Shown: positions 1 through 15,274 of the stretch, piece by piece
Position numbering within the stretch: position 1 is the first letter of the stretch
How the letters are laid out: every line of letters begins with the position of its first letter
Assembly (NCBI GenBank): GCA_038496445.1
Contig: JALMLS010000009.1
Span: forward strand, 186,001 to 250,000
Direction: 5' to 3'
Length of the DNA stretch: 64,000 bases
Origin: Trichosphaerium sp. ATCC 40318
Taxonomy: Eukaryota; Discosea; Flabellinia; Trichosidae
Notes under the pieces: model-generated
The model's database searches: none
What the model was told of the DNA's origin: nothing
What the model saw: the letters and a program-made list of their open reading frames with translations, nothing else
Program-made: the position numbers and the translations under genes

Positions 1-72
1 GCTCTCGGCTGTATTACCACTGACCGTGTCAAAACTGGCGTCTCCACTTGAATTATCTTTATTTGTAGCCAT
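1..72 (-). CDS. Partial divergent gene, N-terminus only
   Basis: A minus-strand ATG at 72 opens a frame of 24 codons running off the left edge, rich in Asn, Ser, Asp and Thr (starts [10 protein letters not shown]). It lies head to head with RUVBL1, about 100 bp from that start codon, the usual spacing for a divergent pair here. Too little is visible to assign a function, and the short open frame could be chance. Confidence 0.35.
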   Translation of the reverse strand, partial: MATNKDNSSGDASFDTVSGNTAES

Positions 73-172
73 AATCACATTCTTTCATTGCATTGTAGAG
101 CAAAAAATTGACAATTTCAATGTTAGTCTCTTACAGTTTCTCAGAGTAGTTATTTCAAGTTCAACAGCCCAC

Positions 173-2240
<2,068 letters not shown>

Positions 2241-2622
2241 AATATTGGCTTTTATTTGCTTTTATTTTTTTTTTGAACCTTGCTGTACAACACATAATTT
2301 TGGACTCTGTTGCGGTTTTTTTGGCGCTACAGCATTTATTGCAAACAAGAGTAAATCTGTGCTAATAAATGGGTGTAAATTTGTTCAATTGTACTTTTGT
2401 TAGCGTACTAGTGTCGGTGCGCTTTTGTTGCATGGTTTGTAAGCCTTTTTTCGAAACACAAGCTATGTACACTAGAAATACGTTGAATTTGTATTTTGGC
2501 TTTTTCGTGTATTGCTTTACGAGCTTTGTAGCATTTAGTTGGCGTATAATTGCTTTCTAGTTGGTACGTAAAAAGATATGGTTGTTTACTACCTATCAGT
2601 ATGGTACTGATTGCAATTAGAT
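2241..2622. other. Intergenic, no gene seen
   Basis: AT-rich gap between the RUVBL1 stop and the next start codon. It must hold the RUVBL1 3' UTR and the promoter of the receptor gene. No conserved ORF, RNA gene or repeat is evident. Confidence 0.5.
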
Positions 2623-5600
2623 ATGCGAGGGCATTTATTTATGGTTTTATGCCTCGTTGGTGTTATAACTGGTGCAACCATAACAGTAGATGTATTTCGC
2701 GACACTGATGGCAGTGGTATCCAGGATGGAGCTGAAGTGCGAGTTGGTGCGTTTTTTGTCAACTTTCACTATTTTAGCCATTAACACAAGAATAGGTGCC
2801 AATGACGTCACAATAACCTTGTTGCGTCGTGATGCAACCGATAATGTGCAGTTAGCACAACAACAAACTACCAGTGCTGGTAGTGTTTCATTCACCGGCG
2901 TCACTGATGATGATTACAGATTAGAGGGTACATAAAAGAAGAAATGGTTTCCATTTCGGTTGTCTCAACCGTTTTCTTTCAAACAACTGTCTTATCTCTT
3001 TTCTACTTGCCTCTAAACCATTCATTTGACATTCCTTAGTTAGCTCTGCAAATGGTTTATCTGCTACGGCACCACCTACTGTTCCTACAGGCGTATCATC
3101 GCAGTTTTTTGTAGATTCCTCTTACGAGTAAGTGCTCAATCTTTGAAACTTAGGTCACCTCTTCCCTTTGAAATTAACATGTCATTTTTGTAGTTTGACT
3201 ATTGCAAGTAATGCTGACGTAACTGTTAATCTTGGTGTTGTCCAAAAAGTACAAATTGGGCAGTTTATTTTCTTTAATGATAATGACGGAGATGGAGCAT
3301 TTAATGCTACAGTAGATGAGCAATTTGAATTTATTGCAGGTTATTATATGAGAGCTGGTGATGACCAAACAGTGGAGGTACGAAAAAACTAACAAAATAC
3401 CTTAACAAACAGTAACACTTGTTGACACAACATCAAGAATATTTTGGTTTTTTTTTTTCGTAAAAGTGCCAGCGCATACTACGTACATGGGTTATTTTTA
3501 AGTCCATCACGTGCTTTTTCAGATTTGGTTTTTTTTAATTTGTTCATTTTTTTCATAGGACAACATTGTAGATGATTGGGAGGCTGACACAGGAAATATT
3601 ACAATTTCTGTTATTCCAGGAGATATCATTATTTATGTTATTTTCCCTGAAAACTCAAAGTTGACAATACCCAACAGAGTCGTTCCAGGCCTTCCTTCCA
3701 GTGAACTGTACGATTTTATTATACAATATACACCATATGCTCATGAGTGCATGCTAGAGAGGATACCTTATCAGTTGTACTTGACACTGGAGACCGTGCT
3801 GTAGGTAAAGCATATACGGTACGACACTATTGCTTCTTAAGTAGCTCCTCTGATGAGTAATCGTAGGTTACTGAAGGTCAGGTTGTTGCAGGTGTTACAG
3901 CAGGTCTTTACACTCCTGTAACGCTCGGGCCTATATTAGTTTGGGATGATATTTCACGGTAAGTAGCAAGTAACAATTGAAAGTATTTTTGGACTTAAGT
4001 ATCTTTTAGGAATGGTGTTCAAGAGGAGTTTGAAACACCTCTACAATTAGTAGATATTATTCTAAGCGATACACGTAATGTATGGCCAAATCGTACGCTT
4101 ATTACAAGCGAGAAGAGTGGTACTGTAATCATCGAGTACGTCATCACGTGATTCTAAAGAAATGTTACTAAAGCTGTCAAAAAACAAATAGAGACGTGCC
4201 ACCATCAGACTATAATTTGATTATCGTGCTTCCAGATGACTTCCCAATGATATCTCCAGTTAATCAAGGTGTAGACGAATCAGTAGATAATGATTGGCCT
4301 CCACCTGATAACGTACGTCTAATTTACTTGTAGTCACTCTGATCGTCCCCTATAGGGTGTTTTAAGACTTGAAGTAAGATCAAGTGTTGATATTTCAGAT
4401 TTGGCTGCTGGATTATTCAATCCAGGTTCGTTTTAGTTTTTAACTCTGTACTTACTTTTCATCCGTCGTATAGATGTTGATCCACCTACACCTGCTCTGA
4501 TTATTAATAATTCCAATACTGAAAATATTCGTATAGCTGTAGCTGTAGGAACATCATTAGCACTCATCCTTCTTATACGTATGACAGAAAAACACTTCCA
4601 AACTCTTAGTTAACTTTCTGTTTAGTGATTATTGCATTTATTGTATACTGGTGTTTCTTCCGAAACACTGGACCTACAGATGTAGAACTTGCTATGGATT
4701 TAATTGAGAAGGCTAATCTTATTAAAGAATCGGAGTCTAAGCTTCTTAAAGAGCGAAAGACATGTACGTTATACTTTACCTTTCTTGTTCTTTTTTTTAT
4801 TTTTTGTTACTTGTTGTTCAGCGGCTTGTACATCACTGCCAATCATGTACTTACCAAAATTATAGTGCGTAGGCTAGAAACAGCTCTATTGAGCAGAGAA
4901 AAACTAGCATCAAAACGAGAAGATAATGCTCGTAAACTAGAGAAGACAGTACTTAAAAGAGAGCGTGCTGTAGGGCATATGGAATTGTATATTTACGAGA
5001 CCATAAAGGTTGGTGATAGTGAAGCTAATCTTAAGACATTGGGCCTCAATCTAGATAATGATGCTGACGAGTACGTCTTTGTTATTTCATTTTTGGTTCA
5101 CATCAAAATACAAACTTTTTACCTTTCTTATCTATCTCATTCTTGGCAAGACATTGTGATAAAAGACTCGTATTTTCATTCTAACGCTTTCGTAGAAATG
5201 GTGATGAAGATAGTGACGATGATATTGATCCACAGATTAAGGTATGTGTACCACTGGTTGTTTTTAAACGCTGTTCTCCATAAATTACTTGTGATCTTAC
5301 TTTGAGCCTTAGAAAGCCCTTATGCGTTCAAGAAACGCTATGAAGAAACATAAAGTAGTAAAAGAAGCTATTACAACACCTGATAAGAAGAGACGCGCCA
5401 CTTTTGGTGGCAATGAAGACGATGATGGTACCCACTTATTTCTGTTTTTTTTATGAATTTCTTATGTTGCACACAAAGCGCCTTGTCTTTCGTGTATCTG
5501 TTTTTACTCTACTAATAATTAACTTTCTCAGATATAACTGCTGCCAAGAAGATTATGGCAAGAGAAAAAGCAGCACAAAGAGCTGCTGAAGAAGAAGAGG

Positions 5601-5955
5601 AGTGAGTTTTTTGGAATTAATAGTTGTGTTTTTTTTTTGGCTTTTATTGACTTTTTCAAAGCTCATCTGGAGATTACGAAGAAGCTATCATCAGACGAAA
5701 GAAAAAATCCAACAAAGCAGATATGGTACGTCATTAGAGTTGAAGTCCGATTCTCATCCTTTTTTGCAACAGATTGAGCTTGGAAGCATACCAACTGCAC
5801 GTGATATGAATGAAATACATGCAGACATCAGTACAAGTGATGAAGAAGATGATGAAAGTAGTAGTGATGAAGACGATGAAGATAGTGATGATGATGATGA
5901 TGATGAAGATAGTGATGATGGTCAAATAGTTGATGTTGGTCTGACGCTTATGTAA
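2623..5955 (+). CDS. SdrD/Cna-B-like domain type I membrane receptor with acidic tail
   Basis: Eighteen exons. Order: N-terminal signal segment (MRGHLFMVLCLVGVITG), then at least three beta-sandwich repeats of the SdrD_B/Cna_B type, each opening with a D-x-D/N-x-(D/N)-G calcium-loop-like motif (FRDTDGSGIQDG, FFNDNDGDGAFN, VWDDISRNGVQEE). One hydrophobic span follows (IAVAVGTSLALILLILIIAF), then a long cytoplasmic tail: a charged helical/coiled-coil stretch and an extreme C-terminus of Asp/Glu/Ser runs ending at 5955. In bacteria such repeats form rigid adhesin stalks; a role here as surface adhesin or receptor is inference. The intron at 4764-4865 is free of in-frame stops, so retention would add a hydrophobic stretch. 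Confident on architecture, not on ligand. Confidence 0.8.
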
Positions 5956-6239
5956 AGAAATAATTATTATCCAAAACAAATATTCAAGAAAAAATTTTCT
6001 CTTCATATTATTTGTTACAATATCCAGTCAGCACTTCCATAATGATTCCTGCAAAAGAAGTGAGAGAAATCACTGAACAGCTACCAAGGGTTCCTATGCA
6101 TGTTCACGGAAAAAACCAACAAAGAACATAATATATTGTTACAAAACGATATCGTGAGTACATACGACGAAAAAGGTTGACAACGACTGTGTTTATTTAC
6201 AAAAAAGAGAGGGGATCCTTGCACTACTTTTTGAAAGAT

Positions 6240-9200
6240 TTACTCCATAGTTTCTGGTCTTTCTTTTCTTGAATACGTAAACGACAATTATGACGTTCAT
6301 AGAACCTTTTAAATACGCTGTCACTATTTTCAATATCAGGTTGTATTGTTAATGCTCGTTGGAAGTCTCTAGTTGCTTTTTCTGTTAGATTTTGCTCGCT
6401 ATAGCTAAATCCTCGTCTATATAAGGCCTAGAATTTAAAACAATCAGGAAAGACCAAGTACACCAAAGAAAAGAATTGTAAAAAGAGAAGTTGGTTTTCA
6501 GAAAAAATTGAGAAAGAAAATAATTTTTTACCTTAACGTTCTCTTCATCAAAAGAAAGGGCTTTATTACAATCTTCTATAGCAGATGTATATGATTTCAA
6601 GTATATCAAAGTCAGTGCCCTATATTAACAATAACGTGAACATGGTTTGGTAGAGTGCCGTGAAAAAAAAGAAAAGACAATTTCCATTGAAGGTTGATTA
6701 TTGTGTTGATAAAACGTGCTTTAGTAAAGCACTCAAGTTTTCATTAATAATCAATACGTCATAAAGTATGCTTGGGTTTTACAGTAAAAGTAGATTTTGA
6801 CATACCTGTTGAGGTAAACGAGATGTTTGGCTGATTCTATTTTTAGTTTCTTTTCGTCAGTTAGGTCTTGAACTATATCAAAATCGGCAAGACACTCAAT
6901 GGACTAATACATGGTTAGAAGTCTGTAAAACATACAATGATGTAAAATAATTGAAGCTATTGATTGTAGACAACAACAACCACAACAAAGCGACAGTGAT
7001 CGAAAAATAATAAAAACAAGATATATGGAAAGTGTAATATGACTTTTTGTGTTCACGTACTTCTGTGTATTTTATGTTTGCTAGCTTGAACCTCTTTCTC
7101 TTGAACAATATGTTGCCTTCAAGTCTCAAAGCACTAGATTGTTCAACACCATATTCTACGTTTACATAGTAATTCTACAATAAAAGTGTAAGTTGTCACG
7201 TTTTGAAAAAAAAAACCCTCAAAGTACCTTTCCTGAGCGACCTTTCTTCTTTTTAGGTGGAGGTGTTACGTTTTTTATTTCTATCCAAAATAGAATATCA
7301 GATTCAGGCGGTATTTTAGGTGGACAACCACATTGCTTGTAACTAATAAAACTTATCAAAAAAAGAATAAAGCAACAAAAAAAAATATGTTGAAACTCGT
7401 AAACGAAGCCAAATGACCAAAAAGAGCACTTACGCTCTGGACCAGTGACCAAGAAGAAGCAATTGTGTTCCTGCACGTAAATCAAATAATCCGTAATCCA
7501 ACATTGAAAGTACTTCGCCTTCACCAACTTTAAACTACGTAGGAATAAACAAAGAAAAATCTGAGAAAAAAAAGCAACGTTTGTGCTGTACCTTAAGATT
7601 TTCATTTCTAGCAACACTACTATCAAAAACAGTATCATTTGGGAGACGAGCCACATAATGTACTATAAAAAATAAACATCCACAGCAAATACAAAGAAAC
7701 TTCAGCCCCGAATGGACAAACTAATTAAAAAACCGACTGTTTTTTTTTTTGGAGTTAACTTACGTTCTACGCGATGCCCTCTTTCTACAATATCTCGTTT
7801 TCCTTCCTTCAATACAATTCTACGTAAAGTACCATCTCCCAAAACATCAAGGGCAGGAGTGGCTTTGTCTAACTCGTTAAACTTTGCAAACGTGTAATCT
7901 GGGGCTGAACGTTTCATGTCATCGAGCGATACTATAGCAACCTGGCAACATGAGAGTAAGTGGATGGACATTAATTGTATTAAAGTACCCCATCATCAGT
8001 AAACAAATCCTTTTCTTCCTTCACAATTTCAGGAAGATCTGATTTTTGCTGATTTTGTTTGGGAGGGTTTTTATCGTAATTTTCTTCCTTTGCTTTATTT
8101 AACTTCTCTTTGTTAATGTCTTTGCTTTCATCATCTTCGCCATCTTCTTGTTGGAAATTTTGTTGACGATTGAGCCATTTAACAACCATAAGAGCAGCAT
8201 TATGTCTAGCCTATACGAATTATTTGAAAGAAGAAATAAGAACAGCTGCAGTTCTATTCATTCACACCCATAGAAAGACCTCACGTTTTATTTTGCAAAT
8301 AAAACAATATTTTCAATGTGAGGAGATGAGAAAAAAAGCGAAGAATATGAACGTTATGAACTGTAAAGGCAAAAAAAAAACACTCAAGAAAACTTACTGT
8401 TTTCTTTCCTTGTGATGCAAAATCTGGTTGAAATTCAAAAACCTGGTCCTCTATTGTAACAATAAACCTATTCAAATACGTTAATGAATCAAATACAAAA
8501 AAGAGGTAAAATAACCTTACTTGTAAACAAATGGACCACCCTCAGGATTAGAAGGATCTTCCTCGTATCTAACATTAAATATTTCAGAAGAAGCGATCTG
8601 TTTAAACTCATTCAGAAGCTGTGATGGTGTCTTCCTATTACCCCATGTAGCAGGATCATATTTTTCAGGGAACGGATCCTCATCTTTGCTTTGAACCTAG
8701 AAACCGTTTAACACGATAAAAAGCTCCAAATCGTTCAAAGAAAGAAAAACAACAAGCTTGACGGCTTCCTTCAAGAGCTCTATGGCTCCTTGACCACAAA
8801 AGGTTGAACAATAAGTATAGTACCTTGTTCGCTTCTTTCCCCAAGTAGAGATTAGTAAAACTAAAGCTCTTGGGTTGACTCTTTTCAAGCTGTCTCATCA
8901 TCTTTGTGTAGTGGTATCTAAAATACGTTAATAAAGCATACGTTTACGTGCCTGCCTTAGTGAGCATAAATCACGTACATTTCTAAATGACGTCCTTCTT
9001 TGTTCATGGCAATAGCGTCCCCATAAATTTCGGCTTCAGTTACGCTTGTTGCTCTGAGAGAAAAAAATTAGAACTGTATTTATGGTTTAGAAGTAGTTAT
9101 ACCTTTCGTTTAACGCAAGGCCTTGCTCTTTTCCGTTTTTATTGTAATAAAGATCAGTCTCAAATCGCGTTGACATTGTAGCACCTAGAAATACCTTGTT

Positions 9201-9518
9201 AGCAAGCGAAAACGCGAATAACATGATTGAATCTACAAAAAAGACGATTCTGATTGAATATAAGTATTGTGCGTCTTGTGTACCCCATACGGTGCTGGCG
9301 CCTATTTCTTTAGCGTTTAAGAGCGCTTTCATGCTAAATGTCAATAATAAGTAAGCTTCAAGCGCAATAACTGTATACCTCTGCTCTACATGGTCTCTAA
9401 GCACAGATGCGCTGCTAATACGAACGTCCACATTGCTTGAGATAACTACAACGTGTACAGACTCATCATAATGCTCACTGTCATCTCGAGGACCGTTAAC
9501 GTCCGTTGAGTGGTCCAT
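6240..9518 (-). CDS. dsRNA-binding domain + FKBP prolyl isomerase + TPR protein
   Basis: About 16 short exons, read from 9518 down to stop TAA at 6240. N-terminal region (9518-8700) is unrecognised. Next, around 8680-8180, comes a double-stranded RNA-binding domain: TPSQLLNEFKQ, then FVYKFIVTIEDQ, then QGKKTARHNAALMVVKWL, matching the alpha-beta-beta-beta-alpha pattern with its basic KK...A..AA end. A charged linker leads to an FKBP domain (7970-7230) with TLRRIVLKEGK, HYVARLPNDTVFDSS and PPKIPPESDILFWIEI. C-terminal TPR helices follow (7174-6240; LRLEGNILFK, SAIEDCNKALSFDEENVKALYRRG), as in FKBP4/5/8. The dsRBD and FKBP parts join through an in-phase intron near 7984, with no ATG before the FKBP part, so I read one gene. 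The first exon is uncertain; ATG 9178 is an alternative start. No C-terminal membrane anchor is seen, unlike FKBP8. Confidence 0.8.
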
Positions 9519-9767
9519 GTGTAGTTGTAAAAACAAAAAATAAGATTGACAAATTGCTATTAAGTCAATGTGCACTATCAATCACGTAAAACACATCAAT
9601 CTCAATTGTTGAACGCGACATCATACTTAGTTTCTAGTTAGATGTAGATGTTATCTAACTAGTCTACAAAAGCTCAAAGTTTACAACAATTCTCAAACAC
9701 CGATATTTGGTCAGCTTCTGAGCATAAATTTAGTTTATTGTACATAAAAGTCCAATGAAGATGTATT

Positions 9768-12152
9768 CTATTCGGACGTTACAGGTTTGTAACCACTTCC
9801 AGTTTTTGACTCTGTAGCACGACGCATCAAGAACGTGTAGATCATTAATCCTATTAACGCAGTTGTACCAAAAACACCAATAAAATAACCCACAAAAACG
9901 ACATCTTTAGTTACTCCATACACACGTTCTTTCGCTATAAAACACAAAATCAGCAGTTATTATTACAAGCTACCTCCGTACCAACAAGGCAATTATCACC
10001 ACAGCTACATGCTGCATCGCAAACATCGTATTCATAACGATCTATACGTAGTCAGTACAACTGAAGAAATACGTACTACTTCGAGGGGAAAATAGTTTTT
10101 CTTCATGTTTTACGTGCCTGGTGTTACATAAACTTGAGTTGTCAAAATAATTGTATGACTATCATGTTCTAAGCGCTTAGCACCTCGCTTAGATTGATGA
10201 CGATGCTCAACAGCAACATCAAATTCAAACTCTACAAAATATGCTTGCCATCCTTTCTTGGCTGGTAAGCTTACACGATAGTGTTTAGGCTCTACAACAA
10301 GAGTTAAAAGGAATAAAAGATTTTGTAGACTACAAACTGACCTTCAGGTGTTAATTCTGTGGGTTTGTAAACGATTGATGATTCATCTGGGGTGTACTTT
10401 CTGAAATCGCGTGCATCTGGGTTGTAAGCAACCCATAAAGTTGCACGAGTAGGTACAACGTTAGTTGCTACAACAAGCTCTTTTTTACCATCTTCAGATC
10501 TTTTGATATGTTCTTCTGTAATATTAGGTGGTACTACGCGATCTACGATCACAGCATAAAAGGTAGCGATGGACAACCTTAACCGAGTTAAGCAAAGGCA
10601 GAAAAAAAAACCAAAAAAAAAAAGTTTCTTTTTGGATAGTTGTACGTACGTTATTCTCTCGTGGTACTCTGTTAGATTGTTGGCTACATTAGGTATGTAG
10701 CGAAGGAACTTTTGTCCTGTTAATTCATTGTAAAAGAATTGTGTAGAATCAGGTGGATAAAACTCGTCTTGAGCGGCATTGATAATGAACTTAGGTTGGC
10801 TAATACGGTTGTTGTACTGTAATGGATCAGTTAAGGTTATAGCTCGTAACCCCTCTTTTGTCTTTAGCCATTTCATTACGCCTTCATTTACATACTCTTC
10901 AAATGCATGACTCCAGTTTCCGTAGGTTCTATAAAACAATTAGCTTGAAGAAAACGAAATTAAGAAAGCCATTAACAAGTGACATACTGATGATGGTGAT
11001 CATGTTGCTTGATGCTATTCAAACCACAATAAGATATAGGAACCAAAGCCTTTACTCTTTTATCAGTGGCAGCGATAAGCCAAGTAGCCCTAGGTATCAA
11101 GGTTAGGATAAAGAATAAAACACGACTCAATAGCAACAAAAAAAATTATACCATCCACGAAGCGAATCACCAACAACCACAAAGTCTTTTACATGCGGTA
11201 ATTTCTCTTGAACAATTGACATTGCAGCAGTGGCAGTCCTTATCATTGGCAATTGTGCATGCTAAGGTAGTTTCATTACGGTAATTCAACCAAATATAAC
11301 AAACAAAAACAATAGACAATAAACACCATAAAACGTACCAGCTTTGGTTGTTTACTGTTATGAAAGAAATTCATCATACTCTTAGCAAACAAAGCGTCTA
11401 TAAAGTAAAGTAAGATATAATTAATAGGCATATATTTCTCGTACGTCCAGAGCGATTTCTAGGTATGGCCTCGTTTGCGAATTCTACTGGACCATTTGGC
11501 ATTTGCCAAAGTTCAATTACAGCTGCTTGAGTGTGTACAGCTAGCTTGATTCCTTCAGGACTAGCTTCATTTGGTGTATCCTCTCTATTGTAGGCATAAA
11601 CTCCAAGAGACGATTTCCAAGGTAAACGTACTTGTGCTCGTCTCCACGCAGTATGAAAATAGCAGTTTTCTCGTGATAGTAGTTCTTTGGTATCGTTCTA
11701 AACTGCGTTAAGATTTCCGTGACAAGTGTCCGTATAAGATTGATAGACGTAATGTAGGAGTTTTTTGAGCAAGTTGTACGTACACGGTCATCCAGTGTGC
11801 CCATAAATTGTTGTGGGTGATATAGTGTTGATCTAACCACAAGAAGGAGCTAAAGCGAAAAACATGCGTCGTATGTGTTTCGTACACTTTTGTATCAGCT
11901 TGAAAGCGTGAATACCTACAACGAGGTTAAATGGAATCAATATTAAATTTCAATGATTAGTAGCGCTACACTAAAGTATATGCGCAGCTGTAGAGCATTG
12001 TATACGGCTAATTTTCAAAATAGTAATACTGCAACCGTATTATTCACGTACACGTCAGACCTCAACACAGAGTACTTGTCCAAGTCACCATACTGTTTTG
12101 AACACGCAATTGCTACTAGCAGCGTTATCACTGCAACGTATTGTATAAGCAT
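9768..12152 (-). CDS. PhoPQ-activated pathogenicity-related (PqaA) family protein, membrane anchored
   Basis: Multi-exon gene read from ATG 12152 to TAG 9768. The start gives a signal peptide (MLIQYVAVITLLVAIACS) followed by the LDKYSVL-type family N-terminus. An alpha/beta-hydrolase-like core follows: VIELWQMPNGPVEF, VVVGDSLRGW with the family nucleophile Ser (usual form GxSxRGW), TDKRVKALVP, then GNWSHAFEEYVNEG, DPLQYNNRISQPKFII, AAQDEFYPPDS and LRYIPNVANNLTEYH. C-terminal to the family domain is a membrane span (VFVGYFIGVFGTTALIGLMIY) and a short tail. The family is known from enterobacteria and from Dictyostelium (AprA); substrates are poorly defined. A surface-anchored, outward-facing hydrolase-fold protein is inferred. 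Family assignment is firm, activity unknown. Confidence 0.9.
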
Positions 12153-12336
12153 AGGTTGCTTTCTACGTAAATGGGGCAAGCTTGTGGATGTACCCGAAGA
12201 CCGAAAACGACCACAACGTGAAATTTACAATTCGAGAAAAAACAAGCATAATTGCACTGTTTAACATTCGACAATACAGTTGATCCAGACGCGCTTGTAC
12301 TGATGTTTAAAAGATACTTTATTAAGCTATTTTGAT

Positions 12337-15274
12337 TTACTGGAACTTTGACACAGCGCCGTAAATTGTATTGACAAACCAGCTGCACGCGTAGTATCCA
12401 ATGGATCCTTGAATAAAAATAAGCAAAAGGTTATTTGACATTTTTAGACAACATACCTGTGCAAACGAAAAAGGCGAAGCACATCATGAAGGAATAACCA
12501 AAGTAAAGAAGGACTAAGCGGAAAAATTAGTCAAGTGTGCACAAACAAAGAACAATTTAGCATACCTGGTACGAATCCAGAAATGTGCAACGTAGTGGCA
12601 AAGTAAAAGATAGAGTACAAAAACATGTAGAAGGCTGAAGCGCCAGAAGTCATGTATGATCGCCACCACCAATGGTAATCCTAAACGAAAAAACTTTAGT
12701 CAAACAAACCAAAACATATGTATACGTACCTCAGAGCAAAGTTGGAAGTAACACATTACAATGGTAATTTCAGCGCATGTAATGACAAGGATGATAAAGA
12801 CCAAGAATAAAAAGCCAAAGAGGTAGTAGAATCGGTGTAACCAGATTGAAGAAAGGATAAAGAACAACTCAATAAAAACAGCTCCAAAAGGTAAAATACC
12901 ACCCATAAGTACAGAGAAGATTGGGTGCATGTACCTAACACATGAGTTAGAAGAGGTCATTTCATACTCAAAGCATTATCGTACCAGACTTGGACTGGAA
13001 TATGACGTGGAATCTGTTTTGGCTCACAAAGTGGTTTTACTTTCTCTCTACGCCAGGCAAAGTAACTTCCGAAGAAGCACAATGGTACAGAGATACCTTG
13101 ACAGCCATTAGAAATTATAGCGAAAATGTCTAATAAAAAACGTACCGAACCACAAAGCAATGAGAGCGAGAAGAGCTGAGAATGGGATACCAGCAGATGA
13201 GTGCATACCCCAAAGGAAGCAACTCAAGAAAAAGAAAGTACCAAAGAAGATGCCAGGGAAGAACAAAGCAGTCAATAGAGCGTTGCGCTTCCATTTTTCA
13301 CCACCAAGGTTTTTGTAGGTACGGGTTGAGAAGTAACCTGCAACAATACCCATCCACACAAAGAGAACAAGCATAGACATAGTTAAAGCACCTTTGTTTG
13401 CTGGGGAAAGTATTCCGAGAACAGCAAAAACTAAGTAGAAATAAGATGAAACAACCGGCAGACCGACAGTGGACGAAACTATCCAGCCAGGATTCAATCT
13501 GAAACGTACCCATAACAACAATAAACATTCCAGTGACTTGCATTCCTGAACCTACTAGGACAGAAAAGAGCATAGGGTAACGTGGAGGTCTAAATACATC
13601 GGCATATACAAATTTCCAACCAGTCTCATCAGGTTCTTCTACATCAGCAGTGCTGTTGATACGTGTAATTTCTGCGTGAAGTGTACGCATCATAATCATA
13701 GCAACCATACCTTTAACACATTTTTTAGCGTGTTATAAATACTAAAAAACTAGTTTGGTTTTTAACATACCAGATAAGAAAAGAACAATCATGAGGGAGT
13801 TGATGATAGAAAACCAGTGAATTTGACCATCACCGTTCATTGTAAGGTATTTATCCCAACGTTCAGACCATTTAATGTTAGACTTGGACCAGTTAACATT
13901 GTAAGTAAAGAATACATCAGTTTCTTTGTCTTCAGATACATCAAAAGGAGCGTGATGAGTAGCATCACAATTTTTTACGTCTATTCAACATGAGATACAA
14001 GCCGCGACAAGTTAAAATGCAAATACAAGGTTGAAGGGTTACAAATAAATAAAAAAAAAGGTAATTAAATAAAAATTTAAAGTGAAATTCATTGCGCTTT
14101 TCCGCCCACGCGTGGCATAAAAATTACTTTTTTAACCTTTTGACCAAACAAAATACGAGACAAGATAGTAATATGACCCAGAGAGGAAAAAAGCGACAAT
14201 TTGAACGTAATACAAGTATTCTTTGTTGAAAAAAAGTGTAAAAAGAATCACCATACCTCCAGCATTTTTGTATGCGATAGATCTTGGATTAACTTCGAAA
14301 AATACAATTCTGTTACCATCATCTACTTCATTGTAGTGAACAAATATGTCGACGTGGTTATTCAAATGAGAGAATTTTTTTGCAGCTTCATCATTCTCGT
14401 CCTTTTGCTGGTAAGGAATTAGCGGTGGTTGTAAGGTATTTAATTAAATAAAAACTAACCCTAGCACCAATTGCGAAACCAACTTCGTAGGCGAAAGTGT
14501 CGTGATCAGGATCGGTGATTTTTTTCTCTTGCTCCTTTGTGAGGATTTGTTTACCAATACGAGAAGCAGAAGGGAGTGTTAAATCAATAAGCCTAAAAAA
14601 CGAAACGTCAGCTATTATTGGTTTTTTTGTTTTATTGAAACTAGTCTACGTACCAGTGGGCTTTGTATTCTTCCTGAATTTTGTTCCTGTACGCAATTTA
14701 ATAAGAAAATAAAACTTTCTGCTGTTCGAACCTCCAGTCTTTAACTTCGTCTACCGTGAGGTGTTTTTTACACAAGAGGTGACATTTAACAGTTTGGCGC
14801 ATTTCTAACTAAGAAATTAATGTTAGTTTGTAAAGCAACGTGGACAATTTTTTTTGTAACCTAGCGCTCAAAACGCTCCAATATAGCTAATTTCGTAGTT
14901 TTACAAATTTGAAATAAAAAAACAAGTATAAATACCTTATACAGTGACGTTTCAATACTGTCACCAAGCACTATTTCGCCCAGGTTCTCTTTTGTCTTTT
15001 TGATGCTTTTGTCGTCTTTGTCTTCAGCATTTGCTTGTCGGCACACAGGGAGGTTGTGGTAGTTGTATGGTATCTGGGTTCGCACAGAGGTGATCTTATT
15101 AGTCCATACAGTGACCTTACCACCGTTGGCGTAAGTGGTCGGGCGAAATTCTGGGATAACGAAAGCGTGGCGAGAGCTAACAGATACAAGTGCCATAACA
15201 ATGGTAAACACCAAAGCCAAAACACCAAAGGCAATAATGGCCTTGCCATTGCCTGATTTAACCATAGATTGCAT
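12337..15274 (-). CDS. Transmembrane 9 superfamily (nonaspanin) protein
   Basis: About ten exons from ATG 15274 to TAA 12337. N-terminal hydrophobic signal ([18 protein letters not shown]), then the TM9SF lumenal domain with [19 protein letters not shown] and [16 protein letters not shown]. Next comes [16 protein letters not shown] at the first core membrane span, [19 protein letters not shown], and about nine spans ending in [21 protein letters not shown]9SF2/4-like proteins sit in Golgi and endosomes and act in sorting of membrane proteins and adhesion. The C-terminus ends SKFQ instead of the KxD/KxE-type signal typical of the family, so Golgi retention may differ. It shares a roughly 200-bp divergent promoter region with GPAA1. 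Confidence 0.95.
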
